From Streptomyces liangshanensis (GTDB lineage Bacteria; Actinomycetota; Actinomycetes; Streptomycetales; Streptomycetaceae), in NCBI RefSeq assembly GCF_011694815.1, contig NZ_CP050177.1:4186001-4250000 (forward strand): a DNA stretch of 64,000 bases. Direction: 5' to 3'. Position numbers and translations under genes: made by a program. The notes below the pieces were generated by a model. The model saw only the letters and a list, made by a program, of their open reading frames with translations, had not been told where the DNA came from and did not search any database. This document shows, piece after piece, positions 1-7,544 of the stretch. Within the stretch, counting starts at the first letter, position 1. Every line of letters begins with the position of its first letter.

Positions 1-1
1 C

Positions 2-1180
2 CAGCAGTTCTCCGTCGACATCTACCGGATCGGGCACTACAGCGGCGACGGCGCCTCCAAGATAACCACCAGCCCCCGCATCTCGGGGATCGTCCAGCCC
101 CCACCCCTGGCCGCCGACCGCACGGTCTCCTGCCACCACTGGTGGCTCTCCTGGCGGCTCCAGATCCCCTCGTACTGGTCGCTCGGCGCCTACGTCGCCG
201 TCCTCACCACCCTCGACGGCTACCGCTCGCACATCCCCTTCACCATCCGCGACAACCGCCCCGCCGACCTCCTCCTGCTCCTCCCGGACATCACGTGGCA
301 GGCCTACAACCTGTACCCCGAGGACGGCCGTACGGGCGCCAGCCTCTACCACGCCTGGGACGACCAGGGCCGCCTGCTCGGCGAGGAGGACGCCGCCACG
401 ACCGTCTCCTTCGACCGCCCGTACGCCGGCGCGGGCCTGCCCCTGCACGTCGGGCACGCGTACGACTTCATCCGCTGGGCGGAGCGGTACGGGTACGACC
501 TCGCGTACGCCGACGCCCGGGACCTGCACGCCGGCCGCGTCGACCCCACGCGCTACCGGGGCCTGGTCTTCCCCGGGCACGACGAGTACTGGTCCGTGCC
601 CATGCGCCGTACGGTCGAGCAGGCGCGCGAGCACGGCACCTCGCTCGTCTTCCTCTCCGCCAACACCATGTACTGGCAGGTGGAGTTGAGCCCCTCCGCG
701 TCCGGCGTCCCCGACCGCCTCCTCACCTGCCTCAAGCGGCGTGGCCCCGGCCGCTCCGCCCTCTGGCGCGACGTGGACCGGCCGGAGCAGAAACTGCTCG
801 GCATCCAGTACGCGGGCCGCGTCCCGGAGCCCCACCCCCTGGTCGTACGGAACGCCGGGCACTGGCTCTGGGAGGCCACCGGCGCCGCCGAGGGCGACGA
901 GATCGAGGGGCTGGTGGCGGGGGAGGCCGACCGGTACTACCCGCGCACGGCCCTCCCCGAGCACGAGGACCGCATCCTGCTCGCGCACTCCCCGTACCGC
1001 GACAGCGAGAACGCCCGCCGCCACCAGGAGACCTCGCTCTACCGCGCCCCCTCCGGCGCCCTCGTCTTCGCCTCGGGCACCTTCGCCTGGTCGCCGAAGC
1101 TGGACCGCCCCGGCCACGTCGACCCCCGCGTCCAGCGCGCCACCGCCAACCTCCTGGACCGCATCTGCAAACGGGACTGA
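2..1180 (+). CDS. N,N-dimethylformamidase-like protein, 3' part
   Basis: The reading frame is open from base 2 to the TGA at 1178-1180, giving 392 residues without a start, so the N-terminus lies outside the window. The visible part resembles the C-terminal domain of the dimethylformamidase large (beta) subunit. Supporting segments are an aromatic-rich stretch with LPDITWQAYNLYP, then FPGHDEYWS, then a Rossmann-like FLSANTMYW. The dimethylformamidase family hydrolyses the C-N bond of formamides, but many actinobacterial relatives are secreted or membrane-attached proteins of unknown substrate, so the reaction is not assigned. It ends 249 bases before purC and shares no obvious pathway with it. 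Family call is fairly confident; function is not. Confidence 0.75.
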   Translation, partial: QQFSVDIYRIGHYSGDGASKITTSPRISGIVQPPPLAADRTVSCHHWWLSWRLQIPSYWSLGAYVAVLTTLDGYRSHIPFTIRDNRPADLLLLLPDITWQAYNLYPEDGRTGASLYHAWDDQGRLLGEEDAATTVSFDRPYAGAGLPLHVGHAYDFIRWAERYGYDLAYADARDLHAGRVDPTRYRGLVFPGHDEYWSVPMRRTVEQAREHGTSLVFLSANTMYWQVELSPSASGVPDRLLTCLKRRGPGRSALWRDVDRPEQKLLGIQYAGRVPEPHPLVVRNAGHWLWEATGAAEGDEIEGLVAGEADRYYPRTALPEHEDRILLAHSPYRDSENARRHQETSLYRAPSGALVFASGTFAWSPKLDRPGHVDPRVQRATANLLDRICKRD

Positions 1181-1355
1181 GCACGCCTCCCGCCCACCCA
1201 TAACGCCCGCGCAAGGCCCCCGCAGGGTGTGCGCACGGGGTGCGCGGGGCTGCCGCGGGCCCCCGTGGGTGCCACGACTTCCGGCATACGGGAGAATCGA
1301 GGCGATCTTGAGCGCCGAGCGGATCCAGCCGATCCCGACGGATCCCGACCCGGCG

Positions 1356-1418
1356 TCACGCTCCATGCCTCACGCTCCATGCCCCACGTCCCACGTCCCA
1401 TGCCCCACGCACCACCCC
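1356..1418. repeat. Nine tandem heptads before purC
   Basis: Nine consecutive 7-base units follow the loose consensus CCAYGYC. The first 28 bases are two perfect copies of TCACGCTCCATGCC. The array ends three bases before the purC Shine-Dalgarno GGAGGA (1421-1426), so it probably lies in the purC leader. Confidence 0.85.
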
Positions 1419-1429
1419 TCGGAGGAACC

Positions 1430-2329
1430 GTGTCCGGATTCGTCGAAAAGCCCGAGCCCCTGGCGGTCCCGGGTCTCGTGCATCTGCACACCGGCAAAGT
1501 GCGCGACCTGTACCGGAACGAGGCCGGCGACCTCGTGATGGTCGCCAGCGACCGCATCTCCGCGTACGACTGGGTCCTGCCCACCGAGATCCCCGACAAG
1601 GGCCGGGTCCTCACGCAGCTCTCGCTCTGGTGGTTCGACAAGCTCGCGGACCTCGTACCGAACCACGTGATCTCCACCGACCTCCCCGCGGGCGCCCCCG
1701 ACGAGTGGGCCGGCCGCACCCTCGTCTGCCGGTCCCTGCGCATGGTCCCGGTGGAGGCGGTCGCGCGCGGCTACCTGACCGGTTCCGGGCTCGTCGAGTA
1801 CAACCAGCACCGCACGGTCTGCGGGCTCGCCCTCCCCGACGGACTCGAGGACGGCTCCGAGCTGCCCGCGCCGATCTTCACCCCCGCCACGAAGGCCGCC
1901 GTCGGCGAGCACGACGAGAACGTGTCGTACGAGGAAGTCGCCCGCCAGGTCGGCGCGGAGACCGCCGCGCTGCTGCGCAGGACCACGCTCGACGTGTACG
2001 GCAGGGCCCGCGACATCGCCCGCGAGCGCGGGATCATCCTCGCCGACACCAAGTTCGAGTTCGGCTTCGACGGCGACGAACTGATCATCGCGGACGAGGT
2101 GTTGACCCCGGACTCCTCCCGCTTCTGGCCGGCCGAGACCTGGGAGCCGGGCCACGCCCAGCCGTCGTACGACAAGCAGTACGTCCGCGACTGGCTGACC
2201 TCGGCCGCCTCGGGCTGGGACCGCGCGAGCGAGCAGCCGCCCCCGCCGCTTCCCCAGGAGATCGTCGACGCGACGCGCGCGAAGTACCTGGAGGCGTACG
2301 AACGCCTCACCGGCCTCAGCTGGTCGTAA
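1430..2329 (+). CDS. purC: SAICAR synthase PurC
   Basis: Phosphoribosylaminoimidazole-succinocarboxamide synthase joins CAIR and aspartate using ATP, a cytosolic step of de novo purine synthesis. The 299-residue product has normal family length. It carries the N-terminal nucleotide-binding region (HTGKVRDLY near residue 20) and the signature IILADTKFEFG near residues 201-211. The GTG at 1430 is chosen because GGAGGA sits four bases upstream. The frame is open further upstream, but that stretch would translate the heptad array into low-complexity sequence. The gene ends just before a bidirectional-looking hairpin shared with tRNA-Gly. It is separated from purSQL by the two-component/ABC block. 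Confidence 0.97.
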   Translation: MSGFVEKPEPLAVPGLVHLHTGKVRDLYRNEAGDLVMVASDRISAYDWVLPTEIPDKGRVLTQLSLWWFDKLADLVPNHVISTDLPAGAPDEWAGRTLVCRSLRMVPVEAVARGYLTGSGLVEYNQHRTVCGLALPDGLEDGSELPAPIFTPATKAAVGEHDENVSYEEVARQVGAETAALLRRTTLDVYGRARDIARERGIILADTKFEFGFDGDELIIADEVLTPDSSRFWPAETWEPGHAQPSYDKQYVRDWLTSAASGWDRASEQPPPPLPQEIVDATRAKYLEAYERLTGLSWS

Positions 2330-2365
2330 CGGGCGGGAGCCACGGGGGCCCAGGACGGGCACGAA

Positions 2366-2395
2366 GAAACCCCCGGTCGGATGACCGGGGGTTTC
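2366..2395 (-). terminator. Hairpin after tRNA-Gly(GCC)
   Basis: A 13-bp perfect stem, GAAACCCCCGGTC, with a GGAT loop lies ten bases beyond the tRNA 3' end. Its symmetry suggests it may also end purC transcription from the other side. Confidence 0.8.
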
Positions 2396-2404
2396 CCCTT
2401 CTTG

Positions 2405-2477
2405 AGCGGACGACCAGGTTCGAACTGGCGACCTCAACCTTGGCAAGGTTGCGCTCTACCAACTGAGCTACGTCCGC
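2405..2477 (-). tRNA. tRNA-Gly(GCC), copy 1
   Basis: A 73-nt cloverleaf with acceptor GCGGACG/CGTCCGC, anticodon loop TTGCCAA and normal T-loop TTCGAAC. Discriminator is T and CCA is not encoded. It is identical to the copy at 6740-6812. Confidence 0.97.
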
Positions 2478-2499
2478 AAGCGCCTCGGCGCGAGAACTA

Positions 2500-3126
2500 C
2501 TATACCCAACCTCGGCGCCGTGCGAGACGCACTGCCGTATGCCGGTTCTCGGCGCCCAGTTTGGAGGCCGCCGAGGACAAGTAGTTCCGTACCGTTCCCT
2601 GGGACAGCGAGGCGCGCTGCGCGATCTCCGCGATCGGTGCCCCGTCGGCCGCCAGCTCCAGCACCTCCGCCTCCCGCGCGGTCAGCGGCGAGTCCCCGGC
2701 GGAGATCGCGTCGGCCGCCAAGTCGGGGTCCACGTAGCGGTTTCCGGCGTGCACGGTACGGATGATCTCGGCGAGCCCGCGGGCGCTGACCGTCTTGGGG
2801 ACGAAGGCCCGCACCCCCGCCGCGAGCGCCCGTTTCAGGTGGCCGGGGCGGCCGTGGCTGGTCACGATCATCGTCCGGCAACCGGGCAGTTCGGTACGGA
2901 GAGATGTGGCGACCTTCACACCGTCGGCGCCCGGCATCTGGAGATCCAGCACAGCCACGTCCGGGCGGTGCGCCTTCGCCATGGCCAGGGCCTCGGGGCC
3001 CGAGGCGGCCTCGGCGACGACGACCAGGTCGTCCTCCAGGGCGAGCAGCGCGGCGAACGCGCCCCGGATCAGATGCTCGTCGTCGGCGAGCAGCACCCGC
3101 ACGCGCCGGTCCTCGTCCCCGCTCAC
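2500..3126 (-). CDS. NarL/DesR-type response regulator
   Basis: A 208-residue response regulator. The receiver domain covers residues 9-125 with acidic pair D15/D16, phosphoacceptor D61 in VAVLDLQMPG, and K111. A LuxR-type helix-turn-helix covers about 143-198 (LTAREAEVLELAADG... GTVRNYL). The start overlaps the stop of the upstream histidine kinase gene by four bases (ATGA), so translation is coupled. It is the last gene of a four-gene operon running ABC ATPase, permease, kinase, regulator. By analogy with DesK/DesR and antibiotic-sensing exporter operons it probably controls this operon. The palindrome at 6641-6658 is the candidate binding site. The inducing signal is unknown. Confidence 0.93.
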   Translation of the reverse strand: MSGDEDRRVRVLLADDEHLIRGAFAALLALEDDLVVVAEAASGPEALAMAKAHRPDVAVLDLQMPGADGVKVATSLRTELPGCRTMIVTSHGRPGHLKRALAAGVRAFVPKTVSARGLAEIIRTVHAGNRYVDPDLAADAISAGDSPLTAREAEVLELAADGAPIAEIAQRASLSQGTVRNYLSSAASKLGAENRHTAVRLARRRGWV

Positions 3127-4562
3127 GCCGCCACCTCCCCACGACCCACCACAACTCCCGTCCCGACAGCGGATTCGTCACCCGCCCCGGCTTCCGGCCC
3201 GGCGCCCCGCCCCGAGTCCGGTCCACCCGCCGGCAGCGGTACCCGCGCGGTCAGGCGGAAGAGGTCGCCGTCCACCCGGCCCGCGTCCAGCGTCCCGTTG
3301 ACCACCGCCAGCCGTTCCCGCAGGCCGTCCAGGCCGGAGCCCTTCCGCACCTCACGCTGCCGGCCGACCACCGGGCCGCCCGCTCCCGGCGCCGCATCGC
3401 CCGCCGCGTCCACCGGGACAGCCACGGCAGCCGCCTCGCCCGCCCCGTCGTTCTCCACCACCAGCACCACTTCCCGCTCCTCCCCGTACCCGGAACCGGA
3501 CCCGTACCTGGGGCCGGACCCGGACCCGTACTCCGGCCCGTACTCCGAACCGGACCCCACCGCCTCCGTCAGCCGTACGGTGCACCGCCGCGCGTCCCCG
3601 TGCCGCAGGACGTTCGTCGTCGCCTCCCGCACCACCCACGCCAGCGCCGACTGCACCCCCGCCGACAGCCCGCCCCCGTCGCCCCCCTCGATCCGGCAGT
3701 CGATGCCCGCCGCCTCCAACACCCCGCGCGCCCCTTCCAGTTCGGTGTGCAGGTCCGCCTCGCGGTACCCGCGCACCACGTCCCGTACCTCGCGCTGCGA
3801 CTCCCGCGCGATCCGCTGCACCTCGGTCATCTGCGCCACCGCCTCCGGCCGCCCGCGCTCGGCGAGCTGGACCGCCAGCTCGCTCTTCAGCGCGATCACC
3901 GCGAGGTTGCGGCCCATCACGTCGTGCAGGTCGCGGCCGAAGCGCAACCGCTCCTCCGCGACCGCGAGGCGCGCCTGGAGCTCGCGGGCCGCGTCGAGCT
4001 CCCGGACGGTGCTGAGCAGCCAAGCAGAGAGCACGTACGTGAAGACGATGCCCGCGCTCGCGCACGCGACGGCCAGGACCATGCCGAAGGCCTGGGGCCC
4101 GGGCAGGCGCATCGCCACCGTGAGAACCCCGGTGGTCGCGGTCGTGCCCAGCACCGCGTACGCCATGTGCCGGGTCGTGCGCAGCACCAGCGACATCGCG
4201 CCGAGGCCGTAGCTGGCGAACGCGACCAGCACCACGGCGGCCGAATCGTCGTTGCTGAGGACACCGCTGCTAGCCAGCGCGATCACCACGGCCGCGCACA
4301 TCGCCGTCAGCGCGGCCGTCGCCAGACCCAGCCTTACGGGCCGCTCGCGCCGGCCCAGCCGCCAGTCCAGCGCCCTGGCCTGGAGGAGGGTGCTCATGCC
4401 GGCGTGCAGGCAGGCCAGCAGGAGCAGCCAGCCCCCGAGCGGATCCATGATCCAGACCAGGCTGACCTCGATCAGCGCGAAGCTGTGGAAGGTCCACCGG
4501 GTGTAGCTCTCGACCTTGCCCGGCTTGCTCTTCCGGTGCCATCGGTCCGTCAGTCCGGACAT
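3123..4562 (-). CDS. DesK-type sensor histidine kinase
   Basis: A 479-residue kinase with about six hydrophobic segments in the first 190 residues. A HisKA_3 dimerisation domain follows with phosphoacceptor His near 213 in GRDLHDVMGRNLA. The HATPase domain has an N-box VREATTNVLRHGDA and a G-box VENDG. The ATG at 4562 is preferred because GGAAAGGA lies just upstream; longer in-frame starts would add 34 residues of Arg/Gly-rich sequence. Between N-box and G-box sits a roughly 25-residue Gly/Ser/Tyr-rich insert coded by repeats at about 3483-3560, where such kinases normally have a short loop. The gene overlaps the response regulator by four bases and is separated from the permease by a repeat-filled gap of 205 bases. 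Confidence 0.93.
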   Translation of the reverse strand: MSGLTDRWHRKSKPGKVESYTRWTFHSFALIEVSLVWIMDPLGGWLLLLACLHAGMSTLLQARALDWRLGRRERPVRLGLATAALTAMCAAVVIALASSGVLSNDDSAAVVLVAFASYGLGAMSLVLRTTRHMAYAVLGTTATTGVLTVAMRLPGPQAFGMVLAVACASAGIVFTYVLSAWLLSTVRELDAARELQARLAVAEERLRFGRDLHDVMGRNLAVIALKSELAVQLAERGRPEAVAQMTEVQRIARESQREVRDVVRGYREADLHTELEGARGVLEAAGIDCRIEGGDGGGLSAGVQSALAWVVREATTNVLRHGDARRCTVRLTEAVGSGSEYGPEYGSGSGPRYGSGSGYGEEREVVLVVENDGAGEAAAVAVPVDAAGDAAPGAGGPVVGRQREVRKGSGLDGLRERLAVVNGTLDAGRVDGDLFRLTARVPLPAGGPDSGRGAGPEAGAGDESAVGTGVVVGRGEVAA

Positions 4563-4628
4563 CGCATCCTTTCCGTCCCGCCCTCGGTTGGTCCCGCGCC
4601 CGCTCGATCCCGAGCCCGCCCAGTCCCG

Positions 4629-4780
4629 CCCCCGTGCCCGCCCATCCTCGTGCGCACGCCTCACCCCCGTGCCCGCCCACCCTCGTGCGCCCGCCCCACC
4701 CCCACACCTACCTCGGCGCCGGGCCTCCCACCCCTACCTCGGCGCCGCGGGCCGGCCGGGCCCCACCTCAGCGCCGCGGC
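4629..4780. repeat. Imperfect tandem repeats between permease and kinase genes
   Basis: A 27-base unit occurs at 4629-4655 and 4664-4690 with one mismatch. It is followed by three copies of a unit resembling CCTACCTCGGCGCCG near 4707, 4734 and 4763. The last runs into the permease stop region. Most of the tract lies in the only sizeable gap of the operon. Confidence 0.75.
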
Positions 4781-5649
4781 TCCCACCGGAACCACTTCCG
4801 CACGGCGTACAGCGCCAGCACCGTCCAGGCCACCGCGCCGATCCCCGCCCCGAGCAGCCCCGCCCCGTCGACCCCGCCGATCAGGCCCGCGCGTACCAGC
4901 GTCATCACCCCGGTCATCGGCAGCAGCTCGCACACGGACGCCACCCGGTCGGGCAGGGAGTCCAGCGGGACGAACAGGCCGGAGCCGACCAGCGAGACCA
5001 GGAACAGCGGCATCGTCGTGATCTGCGCGCTCTCCACGGTACGGGTGATGACGGAGGTCGTCGCCGCCAGCGCCGTGAGCAGCACGATCGCCACCAGCAG
5101 GCCCGCGACGAGCAGGTCGGGCCGGTGGATCCCGCCCACGTCGAGGAACACGCCGGCCGCCGCCACCAGGACCACGGACTGCGCCAGCGCCAGCGCGGCG
5201 GCGGGCAGCGCGGTCCCGGCGAGGATCTCGTGGTCGGCGGTCTCGCCCGTGCGGAGCCGCTTGAGCACCAGCTCCTCGCGCCGGGAGGTGTACGCGGCGA
5301 CGAGGTTCGAGTAGACGACCATCAGCAGGACCGTGCCGACGCCACCGGCGAGGGCCGCCTCCGCGGCGGTCACCCCGGCGTCGCCCAGGTCGGCCCCATC
5401 GAGCGTGATCTTGATCGAGCCCATCATCGCGAGGGGCACGAACAGCGCGGTGAACAGCGCCGTCCTGTTCCGTGCGAGCAGCGTCAGCTCGGCCCGCCCG
5501 AGAGCGCCCAGCCGCCCGGCGGCCGTGGTCAGCGCACCCGTACCGTCGCCGTCACCCCGCACGGCACCCACCCCACCCCTCGTGTCCGTGTCCGCGTTCG
5601 CGTTCGCCTTCGTGTTCATGCCCTTGCTCGTGTTCGTGTTCGTGTTCAT
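4768..5649 (-). CDS. ABC-2 type permease
   Basis: A 293-residue integral membrane subunit of an ABC exporter. After about 45 hydrophilic residues it shows a TLLARNRTALFTALFVPLAMM entry segment and five to six membrane spans, ending in the basic KWFRWEPRR. It overlaps the ATPase gene by four bases, with ATG at 5649 inside the ATPase stop, so the two subunits are co-translated. The first 24 residues are an Asn/Thr/Ala/Asp-rich run produced by a hexanucleotide-like repeat, unusual for this family. It is encoded with a DesK/DesR-type system, a layout typical of exporters that respond to membrane-active compounds. The substrate cannot be inferred. Confidence 0.9.
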   Translation of the reverse strand: MNTNTNTSKGMNTKANANADTDTRGGVGAVRGDGDGTGALTTAAGRLGALGRAELTLLARNRTALFTALFVPLAMMGSIKITLDGADLGDAGVTAAEAALAGGVGTVLLMVVYSNLVAAYTSRREELVLKRLRTGETADHEILAGTALPAAALALAQSVVLVAAAGVFLDVGGIHRPDLLVAGLLVAIVLLTALAATTSVITRTVESAQITTMPLFLVSLVGSGLFVPLDSLPDRVASVCELLPMTGVMTLVRAGLIGGVDGAGLLGAGIGAVAWTVLALYAVRKWFRWEPRR

Positions 5650-6584
5650 CGTGTGTCCGCCGTTTCCGCGCCGCGCGCCGCGATGTCGAGGAAAGCGTCT
5701 TCGAGCGAGGCGGACCGGGCGTCCAGCTCCGCCAGCTGTACGTCCGACTCCCGCGCCCACCGCAGGAGTTCGTGCAGGTCCTCCTGGAGCCGCCGGGTCC
5801 GGATCTCGACCCGCCGCCCCTCCGCGCCGGCCCGCAGCGACAGCGGCAGCCGTTCGGGCAGCACCCCGTGGGGCAGGACGAACCGGATCGTGGCCGGCCG
5901 GGCCTCGGTCACCTCGGCCGGTGTGCCCGAGGTCACGATGCGCCCCTGGTGCATGATCGCCAGCCGGTCGGCCAGCGCCTCGGCCTCCTCCAGGTAGTGC
6001 GTGGTCAGCAGTACGGAGGTGCCCTCGTCCCGCAGGGCCCGTACCAACTCCCACGTGTCGCGCCGCCCTTCGGCGTCCAGACCGGTGGTCGGCTCGTCGA
6101 GGAAGAGCACCTCGGGCCGGCCCAGCAGCGCCAGCGCCAGGTCCAGGCGCCGCCGCTCGCCGCCCGAGAGCTGCTTGACCCGGACCCGCGCCCGCCCGGT
6201 GAGCCCGACCAGGCCCAGCGCCTCGTCCGTCGGCCGCGCGCCGCTCGTGCAGCCGGCGCACATCCGTACCGTCTCCGCGACGGTCAGGTCGGAGGGGAAG
6301 CCGCCCTCCTGGAGCATCACCCCGATCCGGGGGCGGACGGCGGCGCGCTCGGTGTACGGGTTGTGGCCGAGGACCCGTACGCCTCCGCCGTCCGGGCGGG
6401 CGAGGCCCTCCAGCACCTCCACGGTGGAGGTCTTGCCGGCGCCGTTCGTGCCGAGCAGGGCGAACAGCTCGCCCCGTCCGACGGAGAAGGAGACGCCGTC
6501 CACGGCGGTGAAGCCGCCGCTGTAGGTGCGGCGCAGCTCGTCGGTCTCGATGACGGGGTCGTCGGGATGCGAAGTCGGTGTCAT
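5646..6584 (-). CDS. ABC transporter ATP-binding protein
   Basis: A 312-residue ATPase of the drug-exporter (DrrA/CcmA-like) type. It has Walker A GTNGAGKTS near residues 45-53, signature LSGGERRR near 140 and Walker B LFLDEPTTGLD near 160. An H-loop HYLEEAE and a C-terminal regulatory extension of about 100 residues follow. The ATG at 6584 is chosen over an upstream in-frame start because GGAAG lies eight bases before it. It heads the four-gene operon. The 115-base upstream gap contains the palindrome at 6641-6658. Confidence 0.95.
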   Translation of the reverse strand: MTPTSHPDDPVIETDELRRTYSGGFTAVDGVSFSVGRGELFALLGTNGAGKTSTVEVLEGLARPDGGGVRVLGHNPYTERAAVRPRIGVMLQEGGFPSDLTVAETVRMCAGCTSGARPTDEALGLVGLTGRARVRVKQLSGGERRRLDLALALLGRPEVLFLDEPTTGLDAEGRRDTWELVRALRDEGTSVLLTTHYLEEAEALADRLAIMHQGRIVTSGTPAEVTEARPATIRFVLPHGVLPERLPLSLRAGAEGRRVEIRTRRLQEDLHELLRWARESDVQLAELDARSASLEDAFLDIAARGAETADTR

Positions 6585-6640
6585 GTCTTCCAGGCTTCCG
6601 CCGGACCGGACGACCCGGCAGTGCGCCCTGTCACCGCCGC

Positions 6641-6658
6641 CGATGACATTTGTCATCG
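6641..6658. promoter_or_regulatory. Candidate operator of the ABC/two-component operon
   Basis: CGATGACATTTGTCATCG is a perfect 8+2+8 inverted repeat, 57 bases upstream of the ATPase start. Its size and dyad symmetry suit a dimeric NarL/DesR-type regulator such as the one encoded at 2500-3126. The assignment is inference from position and symmetry. Confidence 0.65.
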
Positions 6659-6700
6659 GGCGCACACGCTCACACGCTCATGCGCTCACCCGCATACGAA

Positions 6701-6730
6701 GAAACCCCCGGTCGGATGACCGGGGGTTTC
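6701..6730 (-). terminator. Hairpin after the tRNA-Gly pair
   Basis: The same 13-bp stem and GGAT loop as at 2366-2395. It would end a transcript carrying tRNA-Gly(UCC) and tRNA-Gly(GCC). Confidence 0.8.
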
Positions 6731-6739
6731 CCCTTCTTG

Positions 6740-6812
6740 AGCGGACGACCAGGTTCGAACTGGCGACCTCAACCTTGGCAAGGTTGCGCTCTACCAACTG
6801 AGCTACGTCCGC
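6740..6812 (-). tRNA. tRNA-Gly(GCC), copy 2
   Basis: A 73-nt gene identical to copy 1, with anticodon loop TTGCCAA. It lies 84 bases downstream of tRNA-Gly(UCC) on the same strand and probably forms an operon with it. Confidence 0.97.
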
Positions 6813-6896
6813 ATCGCATCGAGATCGAGCAATCGATGCCTGCCTCGCATCACTCTACCTGATCCACCGGAGTGGACCGAAGATCGAGCGATGCAG

Positions 6897-6968
6897 AGCG
6901 GGTGACAGGAATTGCACACTGCGCCTCCCCCTTGGAAAGGGGGCGTTCTACTACTGAACTACACCCGC
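6897..6968 (-). tRNA. tRNA-Gly(UCC) with atypical elbow
   Basis: A 72-nt gene with a sound acceptor (GCGGGTG/CACCCGC, discriminator T) and anticodon stem (CCCCC, loop TTTCCAA, GGGGG). The T-arm reads GCAGTGTGCAATTCCTGT and has no TTCRA signature; only about four pairs can form. The D-loop AGTAGTA lacks the usual GG. Both sides of the normal D-loop/T-loop contact are therefore altered. Comparable changes are described for staphylococcal tRNA-Gly species that feed peptidoglycan bridge synthesis, but a dedicated role here is only a hypothesis. Confidence 0.85.
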
Positions 6969-7208
6969 ACGCTGCTTGGGGTTCGGCCCTTCGGCCTTGC
7001 CCTTCGGCGTGCTCCAGACTCTAGCCGATCAGCGAGGGTGGTTCCAACTCGGTTCGCCGCCGCGCCTCTCGGCCGTCTCCCGGCCGCCGCCCGGCCGTCT
7101 CCGGCCCGCCGCCCGGTCGTTGTGCGGGCGGCGGGCCGGCCGCCGTCCGGCGCCGCCCGCCGGTGCCGGCGACCGTCCCCGGCGCGGCACCCGGGCGGCG
7201 CCCCGGGC

Positions 7209-7544
7209 TCAACTCGCTTCCCTGAAAGCCTCGTAGACGCGCTTCGGGATCCGGCCCCGCGCCGGCACGTCCATCTTGTGGGAGAGCGCCCACGCCCGGA
7301 CGGCCGCCGGATCGGGGGCCAGGGCGGTGTGCCGGTAGGTGGTGCGGTTCTTGCCGTTCCTCGCGGCGTTCGTCTGCCTGCGGCCCGCGGCCAGGTAGGG
7401 GGCCAGGGCCTTGCGCAGTTTCTTCGCGTTGGCGGGATTGAGGTCGATCACGTACGACTTCCCGTCCAGACCGAACGCGATCGTTTCCGCCGCTTCTCCA
7501 CCGTCGAGATCGTCGGAGAGTGTGACCACTACGCGCTGCGCCAC
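7209..7544 (-). CDS. lsrL: Lsr2-family nucleoid protein (LsrL-type)
   Basis: A 111-residue xenogeneic-silencing-type DNA-binding protein. The N-terminal dimerisation region begins [15 protein letters not shown] and contains [20 protein letters not shown]. The C-terminal domain ends with the AT-hook-like ARGRIP near residues 96-101, which inserts into the AT-rich minor groove. The GTG at 7544 fits the conserved Lsr2 N-terminus and has GAAAGGA upstream. Streptomyces carry two paralogues, Lsr2 and LsrL; position next to purS matches LsrL as remembered from S. coelicolor, so the symbol rests on synteny. It is divergent from purSQL across a relatively AT-rich 401-base gap. Confidence 0.85.
   Translation of the reverse strand: MAQRVVVTLSDDLDGGEAAETIAFGLDGKSYVIDLNPANAKKLRKALAPYLAAGRRQTNAARNGKNRTTYRHTALAPDPAAVRAWALSHKMDVPARGRIPKRVYEAFREAS

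Larger units (their letters stand above)
2361..2478. repeat. 118-bp perfect direct repeat, copy 1
   Basis: These 118 bases are identical to 6696-6813. They contain a complete tRNA-Gly(GCC) gene plus its terminator. The identity ends within one base of the tRNA 5' end. Confidence 0.95.
6696..6813. repeat. 118-bp perfect direct repeat, copy 2
   Basis: Identical to 2361-2478. The two copies bracket the whole two-component/ABC operon in direct orientation, 4335 bases apart. Confidence 0.95.

Noticed and set aside
2904..5021. A 705-codon plus-strand frame across the kinase and permease genes
   Set aside because: Product is Arg/Pro/His low-complexity; the minus-strand genes have full motif sets and coupled overlaps.
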